A stretch of DNA of 45,458 nt from a virus: positions 1 to 45,458 of the IMG/VR virus record IMGVR_UViG_3300003323_000295; one strand, given 5' to 3'. The notes beneath the pieces are model-generated. The model saw nothing but the letters and a program-made list of their open reading frames with translations. It searched no databases and had not been told where the DNA came from. The first letter of the stretch is position 1; every line of letters starts with the position of its first letter. Below, piece after piece: positions 6,866 through 15,989 of this stretch. The position numbers and the translations under genes are program-made.

Positions 6866-7900
6866 ATGAATCGAAACAAGAACTTGGACGGAGTGCGCGG
6901 CATTGCTGCCCTTTCCGTATCTTTGGCACACTGCGCGACCGTGGCGGGCGGCGTTAGCATTTATGCCGCGACATTTCGTGACTTTCCCGCGATGGCGCCA
7001 GACGCCATCATGCTGCGTTTGTGGCACTCGATATTCAATGGCGATGCCGCAGTGATCCTCTTCTTCGCACTCAGCGGCTTCGTGCTCGGCCGTTCGCTAG
7101 AAAGGGAGGCTTATAGCCCCTTTGTAGCCTTTGTTCCATATGTGATAAAACGCATGTTCCGGCTTCTTCCAGCAACGGTGGCAGCTGGTCTTCTGGCATG
7201 GTTGCTATTTCCAATTACGGTGCCGCAGATGATCGGCACCATGTTGATCTATGACAACTCAGTCAATGGCGTACTGTGGTCACTTCAGGTAGAAGTGATC
7301 GGTTCCATTCTTATATTTGCATTATGGTCAACGCGCAGCCGACTCCCCACTTTAGCCTTGATTGCGTTTTACTGTTATGCCTATCGGGCATTGCCTCACG
7401 TTGTAACGATCATCCGCAGTGAGTTCACATTATTGCCCGCTGCATTTGTCATGGGATATGTGATCCCATGGGTTCCGAAGCCGGCATGGAATCGTACGGT
7501 TCTGATTGGTGGCATCGGCATATTAATGCTGTCCGACCTTTTCTTTGGTCGCACTTGGAATACACGAATCGGTCAAGTTATTGGGGCATTCATTGTTGTA
7601 GGGTCTTTGCAAGTCAACCCATTGAACTTCCTTAATGGCAGCATCTCGCAATTTCTTGGCGATATGAGCTATTCGTTTTATCTGATCCATCCGCTACTGC
7701 TTGATCGCGCGGCAACAGTAACCGAGCAATGGCACGTGGGGGCACCCCCCATCCACGCCATTGCTCTAGCCACCATGACGATTCCAATTGCCCTTGTGAT
7801 AGCGTGGATTTCTTCTAAATACATTGAAAATCCAGGCATCAAATTGGGCAAACGCATTCTCGCAAAACTAAAAACACCCATGCAACAGGCCGAGATTTGA
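6866..7900 (+). CDS. Acyltransferase 3 family membrane protein (OafA-like O-antigen acetylase)
   Basis: 344 residues with about ten hydrophobic segments. The start NKNLDGVRGIAALSVSLAHC and later FALSGFVLGR, VNGVLWSLQVEV and SYSFYLIHP are hallmark acyltransferase 3 motifs (LDGLRG-type, His in the first helix, SGF and WSL...E). Such enzymes acetylate O-antigen or other surface sugars and are classic lysogenic-conversion genes blocking superinfection. ATG 6866 follows GAGGACGGAG; the upstream frame extension is noncoding. It is the only plus-strand gene in the late region, is less GC-rich than its neighbours, and its stop abuts the tailspike stop in TGATCA: a moron by position. Confidence 0.9.
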   Translation: MNRNKNLDGVRGIAALSVSLAHCATVAGGVSIYAATFRDFPAMAPDAIMLRLWHSIFNGDAAVILFFALSGFVLGRSLEREAYSPFVAFVPYVIKRMFRLLPATVAAGLLAWLLFPITVPQMIGTMLIYDNSVNGVLWSLQVEVIGSILIFALWSTRSRLPTLALIAFYCYAYRALPHVVTIIRSEFTLLPAAFVMGYVIPWVPKPAWNRTVLIGGIGILMLSDLFFGRTWNTRIGQVIGAFIVVGSLQVNPLNFLNGSISQFLGDMSYSFYLIHPLLLDRAATVTEQWHVGAPPIHAIALATMTIPIALVIAWISSKYIENPGIKLGKRILAKLKTPMQQAEI

Positions 7901-9604
7901 TCAAGGGGAGCCGCCGCCAATCACGTTGCCGGTACCGGCATTTGACGTATTGGTGGAGCACGCCTGATAGACGTTGGACTGCACATTTACGTTCTTGGAT
8001 GATGCCTGCAGGGAAATGCCGACCGTAAGATTGTAAAAATTGTTGCCGGTGATGATAGTTCCGCCGACAGTCCATCCGTTGATGACCACTCCATAAACAT
8101 TGGATGGAGATCCAGTGTTGGGAGAGAACGAATTCCCACTGATCACAACCAATCCCGATCCATTCTGCATGTTGAATCCGCTAGAATTGTTGTTGATCAG
8201 AAACGTATTGTTGGAAATATCAGTATTGGAAAGCGCCGACTGAAGCAGGATGTTGAAGCCGTTAGTCAACGAATTGAACTGGCTATTTGATACCGATAGC
8301 TGATCCAAAAGCAACTGACCAGACGGCACATAAATGCCATAGTTGTTGTTCGTGAAGTTGGAAGAAACTACGGTGACACCCTGAGTGTACGAATTGTACT
8401 GCAATCCGATATTCAGGTTATAAAATCCAGAGTGCGAAACATTGTAAATAATCGGGATGATTGAGCTGGATGCCGTCCCGATTACAAGACCAGTTCCTGT
8501 CGCCGTCCCCCCATACACCTCAACACCAGAGATATTGACATTGGAGACACCAATAATGTCAATCCCGTATTGCCAATAATTGGTGATCCCGTATCCGTCT
8601 GAGCCCCGGATCGTTACGTTGTCAATAGAGTTTTGGGCTGAATTCGACGTTGATGCGAACGAATTGGTGAGAAGGATGCCGGCGCCTGTGTTCGTGGTCC
8701 CCGTGGTGATGGATAGATTCTGAACATGCACAGAATCGCTGGAATATTTCAGATTGAAGCTGAGCCCACCACCAGCCGCCCAAGATAGCGTTGTCACATC
8801 CGCCCCAGCCCCAGTAAAAGTGACGGATTGAAGCTGCGATGTGAACGTGAATCCCGCCTGCGAGGCGAAATTGAATTGCCCCGGGGGGAAAAACACACAC
8901 TTCTGAAGTGATGTATTAGTGGCTGCGGCGAGTGCATTCACCAGTGCGGTATCATTGTTGGCTGAACCCGCATTATTACCACCATAATCCATGATGTTTG
9001 CGCACCCCCGCTGGGCGACAAACGCAGTAGTTGCAAGTTGCGTGGTGTTCGTACCGATGGCCGCAGTCGGTGCTGCGGGTGTCCCCGTAAATGTGGGCGA
9101 AGCAAGTGGCGCAAAGCTGGTTGCGACAAACTGCGTGGTAGCCAATTGCGTTGTGCTGGTCCCAGCCGTTGCGGTCGGCGCAGTAGGCGTGCCGGTGAAT
9201 GCCGGAGATGCGAGCAATGCGTAGTTCGAGCCGCATGTAAAACCAGTGCCGCTCGTGTATTGCAGAGCATTTGACGCCCCATTGCAGCCCGGCATGGCGA
9301 TGGCAGTGGGAGAAGCCGAAGAGCCGGTCGCGTTTGCTACGACAGTATTGGCTGCCTGAGGGGCCAAAGACGACAACGAAAACAGGCCGCTTGCCGTCAC
9401 ACTACCAGTGAAAGTCGGATTCGCGATGGTGGGCGCAGACGACAACACAACCGAACCAGAACCAGTCGAACTCGTCGTCCCTGTGCCGCCGTTGGCTACC
9501 GTCAACGGATTCTGCAGCGTAACTGTGCTGAAGGTCGGAGAAGGATACGTCTGAGCGAATGCCATCAAGGGCGCCAAGAGCGCCGCAGTCAGAAATTTCT
9601 TCAT
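7901..9604 (-). CDS. Tailspike/tail fibre with signal-like N-terminus and beta-helix
   Basis: 567 residues. It starts with a signal-peptide-like MKKFLTAALLAPLMAFAQTY, then a Gly/Thr/Ser-rich stem, two 36-residue collar repeats (residues about 128-200), and from about 205 a pectate-lyase-type right-handed beta-helix with many short Asn/Ser/Gly coils (MDYGGNNAGSANNDTALVNAL is the typical entry to such a fold). It probably binds or degrades a host surface polysaccharide. Next to the acyltransferase, which could modify the same receptor. The ribosome binding site is weak. Confidence 0.8.
   Translation of the reverse strand: MKKFLTAALLAPLMAFAQTYPSPTFSTVTLQNPLTVANGGTGTTSSTGSGSVVLSSAPTIANPTFTGSVTASGLFSLSSLAPQAANTVVANATGSSASPTAIAMPGCNGASNALQYTSGTGFTCGSNYALLASPAFTGTPTAPTATAGTSTTQLATTQFVATSFAPLASPTFTGTPAAPTAAIGTNTTQLATTAFVAQRGCANIMDYGGNNAGSANNDTALVNALAAATNTSLQKCVFFPPGQFNFASQAGFTFTSQLQSVTFTGAGADVTTLSWAAGGGLSFNLKYSSDSVHVQNLSITTGTTNTGAGILLTNSFASTSNSAQNSIDNVTIRGSDGYGITNYWQYGIDIIGVSNVNISGVEVYGGTATGTGLVIGTASSSIIPIIYNVSHSGFYNLNIGLQYNSYTQGVTVVSSNFTNNNYGIYVPSGQLLLDQLSVSNSQFNSLTNGFNILLQSALSNTDISNNTFLINNNSSGFNMQNGSGLVVISGNSFSPNTGSPSNVYGVVINGWTVGGTIITGNNFYNLTVGISLQASSKNVNVQSNVYQACSTNTSNAGTGNVIGGGSP
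9017..9232 (-). repeat. Two 108-bp direct repeats in the tailspike gene
   Basis: Two imperfect copies with a 108-base period encode the collar repeat ASPxFTGTPxAPTA..GTxTTQLATTxFV. This repeat occurs in fibre stems of many phages and is a hotspot for domain exchange. Confidence 0.75.
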
Positions 9605-9615
9605 GTGGGACGTTT

Positions 9616-9831
9616 TTAGGAAATGGAGACAACGCCGCCGTCATTCCAGACGACACCCGCCGAGGATGGCTTTGTTGTGGGAAGGTCTGCAGCCCACGAC
9701 GTTGAACTGATGATTGATGCCAGTTGACTGAGTGGCATTGTGCATTCAGCTAACTGGCCATTTTGCATTTGCCCAATCGTCACCAATTCGGAGCCGGACA
9801 AGGGCTGTGGAAGTCCGTGAATTTTCATCAT
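9616..9831 (-). CDS. Small virion-associated protein with WNDGGVVSI C-terminus
   Basis: 71 residues ending in PSSAGVVWNDGGVVSIS, a motif found at the end of minor structural proteins in several phages and also in the protein at 10652. The N-terminal half (PLSGSELVTIGQMQNGQ) resembles phage fibre-chaperone or attachment modules. ATG 9831 overlaps the previous stop as ATGA; GTG 9837 and ATG 9828 are alternatives. Likely a tail fibre accessory protein. Confidence 0.65.
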   Translation of the reverse strand: MMKIHGLPQPLSGSELVTIGQMQNGQLAECTMPLSQLASIISSTSWAADLPTTKPSSAGVVWNDGGVVSIS

Positions 9832-10643
9832 CTCCACTCTGTAAATGTGGCCGTGCTAGAAACCGACCCAGATGTTGCAAATTGATATGTGACGCCCGGG
9901 AAAACAATGGCCCATACGCACAAAGCGACACCAGAAGTCGATGCAGTAGAATTAGTTACTTCAACACCACCAACAAATATGCCGACTGATCCAATTCCTG
10001 TTGACGATGTAACGCACGACACCATAATCGGAGCATTCGTGTTATTGGTGTAATTTGTGTTGTAATTTCTCGTCACCGTCTGTTGAGTTTGGCTGATGCC
10101 AAAGACGTTTCCCCCACTACTGCCATTCAAAATCAGGGGCAACGACGAATACCCAACAACCACTTGATTGGATGGATTGCAATAGAAAGCCGAAAATGAG
10201 CCTGTCGTGGAAGTCAGCTTATAAGCAATGTTGTTGGGAACCGAGAATCCCTGGCTTGCCGACACACTCGAATCGCACGTTACCGTCTGTGTGAACTCAT
10301 TCGTGCCAGTCCACGTGTTGTTTGCTGCCTTCTGCCCGAAGGATTGCTGCTGCCCAGAGGTTGGAGGGCAATATGCAAAATCCCCGGTAGACCAAGATAG
10401 AGCCGCTGTCCCTTCCTGTCCTCGCAGCAGTCCACTCAACGTTGCGCCAGAGATCGATGTCGCATAAATGATCTCGAAATTCTGGCGTGTAGCTTGGTCA
10501 TTGAGCGTCATAACAAAGACCTGACCGGAGGGAATGGACGCCGGGAGGTTTGCCGAACTTGATAGGGTCAGCGACGTAGAGGAAGGCGAAATGCTTCCCG
10601 ACAACGTCGTGTTGACGTTGTTGGCGAACATGAAAATGGTCAT
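9828..10643 (-). CDS. Tail fibre or tip structural protein
   Basis: 271 residues, Ser/Thr/Gly-rich and low in charge. The N-terminal third (LTLSSSANLP, FVMTLNDQATRQNFEIIYAT, LSGLLRGQEGTAA) is a known phage fibre-attachment module with the LRGQEGT signature; the C-terminal half is beta-rich and has no enzymatic motif. Lies between the baseplate protein at 10652 and the small protein at 9616, so it probably connects fibres to the baseplate. Confidence 0.7.
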   Translation of the reverse strand: MTIFMFANNVNTTLSGSISPSSTSLTLSSSANLPASIPSGQVFVMTLNDQATRQNFEIIYATSISGATLSGLLRGQEGTAALSWSTGDFAYCPPTSGQQQSFGQKAANNTWTGTNEFTQTVTCDSSVSASQGFSVPNNIAYKLTSTTGSFSAFYCNPSNQVVVGYSSLPLILNGSSGGNVFGISQTQQTVTRNYNTNYTNNTNAPIMVSCVTSSTGIGSVGIFVGGVEVTNSTASTSGVALCVWAIVFPGVTYQFATSGSVSSTATFTEWR

Positions 10644-10651
10644 CTGAATTC

Positions 10652-11551
10652 CTAAGCGATCGAGACAACGCCGCCGTTATTCCATAGTTGCCCCGATCCC
10701 GATCCGGGATTGGTCAATGGCAAGTTCCCACCGCCCAAGGCAAGCAGCTGTGCAGGAAACGTGTACTGGAGGTACAAAGGCGGCGCAGTGGGGTCGGGCG
10801 TGTGCCCAGGAACAATGGATATCACTCCGCCGTTCCACCATACCGCCCCGGCCGGCAATCCCGATGGACTGCTCGGGTACGTCAATGCATACGGCAGATA
10901 AAGAACGCCACCATCATTGATGAACGCATCGACAATGAAGTTGATTTGATACTGAAATGGCACAGAGAGAGCGCCGTTTGCGTAGCAAATCTGAAGATCT
11001 CGAAATGCGATGCTGTCAAATACGGTTACGGTGAATGTATTACCAGAGATCGTAATGGACGGCGGGTTGTTGAGAACCGCATAATCCGACCCATTTGCTC
11101 CATTGACAAACCGGTTGACCCGATTCTTAAGCCACCCAACAGTGAACATCTGCCCATCGCCGCGGTACAAGTTCCACGTCATGACGCGCTTGTAGATGTC
11201 GTCATTTGCGATAGCAGAAGTCTGGCTAGACTGGTAAAAAAGGCCGTTGTAGCTGATCGTGTTGTATGTGTTCTCGTTGTATCCGGCCAGCCTAAGTGTA
11301 GCGATTGACGAGAGAACTGGGCGCGGAATTCCATATACGCCCTGCCCGATCCAATCCAACAAAGGCCCTGTGATGTATGGTGACGTGTATAGCCCCAACG
11401 GCGTGTTGTTGAACCAGTCAAGGTAGCCTTGTGACAACGAATTGTACGCATCAACGAAGGCTTGCAGGTTTTCATCGTCCGAATACTCCCAATACAGGTA
11501 ACTGGGTATCGTCTGCTGAAGCGGAAGCGTCGAAAATGATTCAATCTGCAT
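10652..11551 (-). CDS. Baseplate wedge/fibre-attachment protein
   Basis: 299 residues. The N-terminal part (YLYWEYSDDENLQAFVDAYN...GPLLDWIGQGVYGI) resembles P2 gpI-type or DUF2612-like baseplate proteins that join the wedge to the fibres. The C-terminus carries two related motifs, GAVWWNGGVISI and GQLWNNGGVVSIA, like the WNDGGVVSI end of the protein at 9616. Gene order right after the J-like protein fits P2-type modules. Confidence 0.75.
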   Translation of the reverse strand: MQIESFSTLPLQQTIPSYLYWEYSDDENLQAFVDAYNSLSQGYLDWFNNTPLGLYTSPYITGPLLDWIGQGVYGIPRPVLSSIATLRLAGYNENTYNTISYNGLFYQSSQTSAIANDDIYKRVMTWNLYRGDGQMFTVGWLKNRVNRFVNGANGSDYAVLNNPPSITISGNTFTVTVFDSIAFRDLQICYANGALSVPFQYQINFIVDAFINDGGVLYLPYALTYPSSPSGLPAGAVWWNGGVISIVPGHTPDPTAPPLYLQYTFPAQLLALGGGNLPLTNPGSGSGQLWNNGGVVSIA

Positions 11552-11552
11552 A

Positions 11553-12971
11553 TCACTGGACCACGGTCACGCCAGTCGGCGAGCAGTAGAAATATCCTTC
11601 CGGGTCGGATGGGATGATGCTTGTCCCGGCCGATGGATTGACGGTCACCCCGTTGATCGTCACCACGAACTGCAATGTCGTGATGTTCTGCGGATCAATC
11701 ACCGCGGAAACTGCGTTTTGGAAAACCGCCGTCATCTCCAATTCGTTGATCGGCTGTCCCACGTAGATCGAATTGATGTACGACTGAATGGCCGGAGCCG
11801 CGAGCTGATTTACAGAGGCGCCGCCAGTGAAACTAGGTAGCGTCGTGTTCCAAGTCACCGCGACAGTCACAACCTGCTGCGGCGGATTCACGAACACGAC
11901 CGAATATGTGTTCGGATTATGAAACAGCGAGACGGAGACGTTTCTAGGATTAGGCGTTAGCTTCGCCCCGCTGCTATACGAGCCGAATCCCGATCCGTTT
12001 GTCGTCGTCGTGATCGTTGTTGCCGTGACTGACGCAATGGTGTACGTCAGATTGAATGCGCTGGGCGTGGCGCCGGAAACCGTCACCGTCTGGCCGGCGG
12101 TATATCCATGAGCTAGATTCGTCGTGATAACAACAGGGTTCGCATTGGTCATCCCCGTGATGGCCAGTTGCGACCCCTGCAGAGCAGCGATGTCGGGCAC
12201 GCCCTGCAGGATGGCGTTAGCTACCGCGTAGGCATCGCCTCCCCCGCAGACTACCTGCCAGCCGCCGGACACTTGGTTGATGGAGACCAACCTAGCCTGC
12301 ACACCAGTGATCTTGCCAAGCAGCGTCTTCAGGTATGCCGGCGTGCCAGTTGATGCCACCACTCCCGCTTGCAACACTCGGGCGCGATAACTCTGCACGC
12401 TTTCGCCAGTGCTATTTGCGGGCGTGCCGGCCTGCGGGTTGGTCACAGTTATCGTGTATCCAGACGGCACCGACGTGGCCACCTGATTTACCGAGCCGGC
12501 CGGAATGGAGAACACATTGCTATTCGTGGCCACGGCGAAAAGCTGGGCGGATTGGCCGCCCGTCAGAATGACCCCGCCGTCCTGCAGAGCGTATTGGTTC
12601 GTGCCGTCACTCACCAAAAAGCCAGGCTGTAGTACATACCCAACCGGCCCACTGAACACCACAAAGACGCTTGCATTTGTCGGCGTACCCTGCGGGATGC
12701 CAAATTGTGTTCCTAGCTGAGCGAGGATGAAGGCGTTGGCGCCATATGGGGTCACACTGTTGATCGCATCAACACGCGCTTGATCAATTGCGACCAATGC
12801 CCCGACATCGGTTCCGGAAATGTCATCAATCAAGCCTGCCGGCAAGACCGTATAGCCCGGTTTTTGTGCCGCAACGTAGTTGAGCAGATTGTTGTACAGC
12901 GTCTGGGGCGGAGTCGGCGTAGGGCCCGCGCTCGTCATGATCAGCGGCACGGACGTGGGAGAAATGGTCAT
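11553..12971 (-). CDS. Baseplate J-like wedge protein with inserted beta domain
   Basis: 472 residues. It has the J-family features: an N-terminal helical part, ...GTPTNASVFVVFSG, a GQSAQLFAVAT...GSVNQV repeat, and STGESVQSYRARVL, with the C-terminal VTINELEM-type region (GQPINELEMTAVFQNAV). Between about residues 265 and 335 there is an extra beta-rich Ig-like segment (TVSGATPSAFNLTYTIAS) also present in the sheath. J forms part of the baseplate wedge. Followed by an ATGA overlap with the preceding gene. Confidence 0.88.
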   Translation of the reverse strand: MTISPTSVPLIMTSAGPTPTPPQTLYNNLLNYVAAQKPGYTVLPAGLIDDISGTDVGALVAIDQARVDAINSVTPYGANAFILAQLGTQFGIPQGTPTNASVFVVFSGPVGYVLQPGFLVSDGTNQYALQDGGVILTGGQSAQLFAVATNSNVFSIPAGSVNQVATSVPSGYTITVTNPQAGTPANSTGESVQSYRARVLQAGVVASTGTPAYLKTLLGKITGVQARLVSINQVSGGWQVVCGGGDAYAVANAILQGVPDIAALQGSQLAITGMTNANPVVITTNLAHGYTAGQTVTVSGATPSAFNLTYTIASVTATTITTTTNGSGFGSYSSGAKLTPNPRNVSVSLFHNPNTYSVVFVNPPQQVVTVAVTWNTTLPSFTGGASVNQLAAPAIQSYINSIYVGQPINELEMTAVFQNAVSAVIDPQNITTLQFVVTINGVTVNPSAGTSIIPSDPEGYFYCSPTGVTVVQ

Positions 12972-13315
12972 GTCGCTACAGTCTGATTGAGGATGGCGCC
13001 GCTATGGCACACGGCAACTACGTTGTATTTCGGCGGCGAGAAGTTTGGAACTCGCGTAATGGTTAGCGACGCGAAATACGGAGCAAACTGCGTCTGAATA
13101 TTCATCATGTAGAAATCAGGAAACACCTGAGTCATGATGGTCTGCATTTGGGGAATTCCCAGGTTCGCATAGAACGGGCTTTCCCCCAAATTCAACTTCA
13201 ACGCCTGTGCCAGCGTCGTGAGATAGACCGAGTCGTTATACCCATTGGCATCGGTTGAAACCTGAACCCACGTCTTCGATCCGTCTTCATTGGTGATACG
13301 GCCCCACGTTCTCAT
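12968..13315 (-). CDS. Baseplate protein, gp25-like position
   Basis: 115 residues from ATG 13315 (an in-frame TTG at 13330 directly follows the preceding stop). The sequence includes LTTLAQALKLNLGESPFYANLG and a C-terminal FASLTITRVPN strand, features of the T4 gp25/P2 W family of wedge proteins, and the place between spike and J-like genes is where gp25-like genes lie. Identity is moderate; structural role in the baseplate is likely. Confidence 0.7.
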   Translation of the reverse strand: MRTWGRITNEDGSKTWVQVSTDANGYNDSVYLTTLAQALKLNLGESPFYANLGIPQMQTIMTQVFPDFYMMNIQTQFAPYFASLTITRVPNFSPPKYNVVAVCHSGAILNQTVAT

Positions 13316-13330
13316 GTATGCATCCCGCAA

Positions 13331-14014
13331 TTAGCCCGTCATGGTTCCGGTGTTGCCAGATCCCGTCTGAACTCCAGGGTGGTAGTGCGAGTTCACGCTG
13401 CCATTCGGCACAATTACATCCGGCGCCTGAATTGGCATAGTCGATGTAGCCTGTGTGCCGCCCCAAGTGAATGTCTGACCGTTGGCGGTCATCGTGATCC
13501 CGGATGCGCCAATGACAAGCGTTGTTGTGCCAAATGTGATGGTGGTCCCGCTCTGATTTGTCACGACGCTGGAATGGACACCGCTAGTGGTGCGCATGAT
13601 CCCGCCGTTAGGGCCGCAAACCTGCGCCGCATTCGGATCATCAGGCGCAGATCCTGAATTACTCACCGGCACAAAAACAAGCGCACTCAGATTCCCAGGG
13701 CGCGTCATGGTGGCCGTACCGCCCCCCAATCCCGACACCCCGCCAAGATACGTATCGGCGGGCATCGTGACGCCCTTGTCTCCGACTTGCGTCGGCATCC
13801 TGATCCACGGGCTCTCAGCCTTTGGAATCGTGATCTGCGGCAATGTCTGCGGCGAGTCCTTGACCTCAAATGCCACAGTGACGATCGATCCATTCACGGC
13901 TACTACGCGGCATGGGAGCGCGCGCCCCGTGCTTTTGATCGCCTGAGACGCCCGATTGATCGCAAGCTGATTAGCGCTGCGCTGAATCCAAAGTTTCGAG
14001 TAGTTCTCAGCCAT
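13331..14014 (-). CDS. Baseplate spike protein (gpV / Gp138 type)
   Basis: 227 residues: an N-terminal OB-fold region (GRALPCRVVAVNGSIVTVAFEV) typical of the Gp138/gpV spike family, then GDKGVTMPADTYLGGVSG and a beta-helical repeat region (TTITFGTTTLVIGASGITMTANGQ), ending in NSHYHPGVQTGSG. The HxHP motif matches the metal-binding tip of phage membrane-piercing spikes. The protein caps the tail and penetrates the outer membrane. Confidence 0.88.
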   Translation of the reverse strand: MAENYSKLWIQRSANQLAINRASQAIKSTGRALPCRVVAVNGSIVTVAFEVKDSPQTLPQITIPKAESPWIRMPTQVGDKGVTMPADTYLGGVSGLGGGTATMTRPGNLSALVFVPVSNSGSAPDDPNAAQVCGPNGGIMRTTSGVHSSVVTNQSGTTITFGTTTLVIGASGITMTANGQTFTWGGTQATSTMPIQAPDVIVPNGSVNSHYHPGVQTGSGNTGTMTG

Positions 14015-14966
14015 TTTGGGTCAACACACAGTTCGCTATCGTCGCCCATTGCGTCGCATCAGGTGAGCGGAAATTCCCCACCTGGCGAAGCTCCTGAATG
14101 AAGAAGTCGTTTTGAAACGCCGTCTTATATTTGATGGTTGACGGGAAGGACGCTTGACTTGCCGAAACGAACCCCGGCAGATTCTGAAATCCCTGAGGCA
14201 TCCGAACAGATGCCCCCATCTGAAGATCAGCGCGCGCCACCATCTTGATCTGAATGGTGTTGACAGCAATCCATGTTGGCTGGCCAACGAAATCTGTGAA
14301 GACGAGCTGAATCGGCGGCGGCGAATAATTTTGGTCATAGACCACGATCTTTCCCGCCTGAATCCCGATGGAAACACGGTTGTCGAAGATCCCTTCCGTC
14401 AGGTCTCCAACAATCTGGGCCAGTTCATCCAACGTATCGCAGATATGCGGCTCATCGTGGTTTTGAACAAAGTCCCCATCCGTATTGATGCTGATCGGCA
14501 TCCCAGGATATGCCACTGAGAATGTCTGTTTCAGGGCATCTACCAACTGCATACCAGCAGCCCAATCCAACAAAAAATTCCCTGGGTTGCTCGTTGTGTA
14601 GCCGCCCGGGATAACCACGAAATCAAGCGTTTGATCCAACCCCTCCCAGTTCCCAAAGCACTGAAAAACTTCTCCCTTCAGAATCGTCCCGGCCTGAGCC
14701 GGATTGGCCAGCGGGAGCCCAGCCCGCATGCCGGCCTTCAGTTCGAGCGTCATGCCCGCAAACTGCTGAGACTGCGTCAGATCCTGAAGGGAGATTCCGT
14801 GCAGAGTGATAGTGGATGCGCCGGCAGGAGTCCCATATGGAAGCACCAGAGCATCGTATTCAATCTGCAGGGCACCGGGATCAAGAATGTTGTTGGGATG
14901 GGATGTCCACGTGCGAATCGGTTTCGAGCCCCCCTTCGGAGTGAGTGAGAGTTCGTAGTACCGCAT
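14007..14966 (-). CDS. Baseplate hub protein (gp27/gpD-like)
   Basis: 319 residues, beta-rich, with the arrangement of tail hub proteins: N-terminal strands (LDPGALQIEYDALVLPY), STITLHGISLQDLTQSQQFAGM, then a C-terminal domain with DYDQNY-type loops. Its position between a plug-like small protein and the spike is that of gp27/gpD hubs, which trimerise around the spike base. Overlaps the spike start by eight bases. Confidence 0.75.
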   Translation of the reverse strand: MRYYELSLTPKGGSKPIRTWTSHPNNILDPGALQIEYDALVLPYGTPAGASTITLHGISLQDLTQSQQFAGMTLELKAGMRAGLPLANPAQAGTILKGEVFQCFGNWEGLDQTLDFVVIPGGYTTSNPGNFLLDWAAGMQLVDALKQTFSVAYPGMPISINTDGDFVQNHDEPHICDTLDELAQIVGDLTEGIFDNRVSIGIQAGKIVVYDQNYSPPPIQLVFTDFVGQPTWIAVNTIQIKMVARADLQMGASVRMPQGFQNLPGFVSASQASFPSTIKYKTAFQNDFFIQELRQVGNFRSPDATQWATIANCVLTQNG

Positions 14967-15245
14967 CTATGGATTGACTTCGATGTTCCCCGTGTCCTCT
15001 CGATAGAGGATCGTGGATTGAGTAAATACGCTGGGCGCGAGTTGGATATCCGAATTTGGCGGAGAGCCAATCATTGCGCCCGACCAGATAACATTTCCAG
15101 CCGAGTCAGAGATCGTCATGTACCAGCGCTGGCCGGCGATGCTCCATGTCACGTCCCCAACATAGCTCGCGCCATCCAGTGTCAACGAGGTAGAGAAAGG
15201 TGGGGATGTTGAGTTATTGGGCGCAAAAGCAATCAGTGTCGTCAT
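14967..15245 (-). CDS. Baseplate plug-like protein
   Basis: 92 residues, almost all beta strands with WSIAGQRWYMTISDSAGNVIW, which matches the phage baseplate plug family. These small proteins sit at the tube-baseplate junction. Translation start overlaps the upstream gene as ATGA and the stop directly adjoins the hub start, so expression is coupled. Confidence 0.7.
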   Translation of the reverse strand: MTTLIAFAPNNSTSPPFSTSLTLDGASYVGDVTWSIAGQRWYMTISDSAGNVIWSGAMIGSPPNSDIQLAPSVFTQSTILYREDTGNIEVNP

Positions 15246-15988
15246 AGCGGCGCGCTCAAGAATTTGTTGACGACACCCGCAATCTGATTCACGCCCTGCA
15301 CCGCGCCCTGAACCGCAGAACCAACCGCGGTGGCCGCGCTAGACCATATTGATGTTCCCGCGGCAGTCGGCGGAGTTACTTGAGAACCGCCATTCAACTT
15401 CGCCATCAAAGCGTTGTACGCCGACCCCGCAGCCTGCTTTGTCACAAGCGGCTGCACGAAATCAAGCTGCCAAATGATCTGCTGCTGTTTGTGATCGCCG
15501 CCCGTAATGTCCGTCATCGCCGTCAAGATGCAGTTCGTGTAGATGCGCGCCGGAGTGGCGATTGTGTATGTCCCACCTGCCGCGTTATGCGCCTGCAAAG
15601 AACTTTGGAGCGACGTGAAGATTGCCAGCTTCGTCAGATATCCCGCCGTCTCCTTAACTGGCGCAATCATGTGCAGGCTGATGTTCAGCGGCTGCTGAAT
15701 CGTGGCGTTGGCCGCCACCTGCTGATTGGCGAAGGGGTACGACGAAATCTGCTGATTGATGATCGTTGCGCCGGGAACAGGAACAAACCGCGCAAAGAAA
15801 GCATCTAGGGAAAATCCGCTGCTGCTCAACGCCCCCTGCAGAAACGCCGCCGACTGCCCCACAAGGCCAATGATCGGCAACATGCCGCCGATTGAGTTTG
15901 ATGCGATCCCACCAACCAGAATGATTGGGCTCACCTGGAAGGCGAGATCATAGACAAACGAAGCGGCCGAAGAAGTCGTTGAGGACAT
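15242..15988 (-). CDS. Dit-like tail/baseplate protein
   Basis: 248 residues. The central part (ISSYPFANQQVAANATIQQPLNISLHMIAP...YTNCILTAMTDITGG...WQLDFVQPL) has the pattern of the Dit-like N-terminal domain found between tape measure and hub in contractile phages. The N-terminal hydrophobic stretch and the Gly/Ala-rich C-terminus (SAVQGAVQGVNQI) are unusual but common in this family. Likely a ring under the tube. Confidence 0.72.
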   Translation of the reverse strand: MSSTTSSAASFVYDLAFQVSPIILVGGIASNSIGGMLPIIGLVGQSAAFLQGALSSSGFSLDAFFARFVPVPGATIINQQISSYPFANQQVAANATIQQPLNISLHMIAPVKETAGYLTKLAIFTSLQSSLQAHNAAGGTYTIATPARIYTNCILTAMTDITGGDHKQQQIIWQLDFVQPLVTKQAAGSAYNALMAKLNGGSQVTPPTAAGTSIWSSAATAVGSAVQGAVQGVNQIAGVVNKFLSAPL

Positions 15989-15989
15989 A

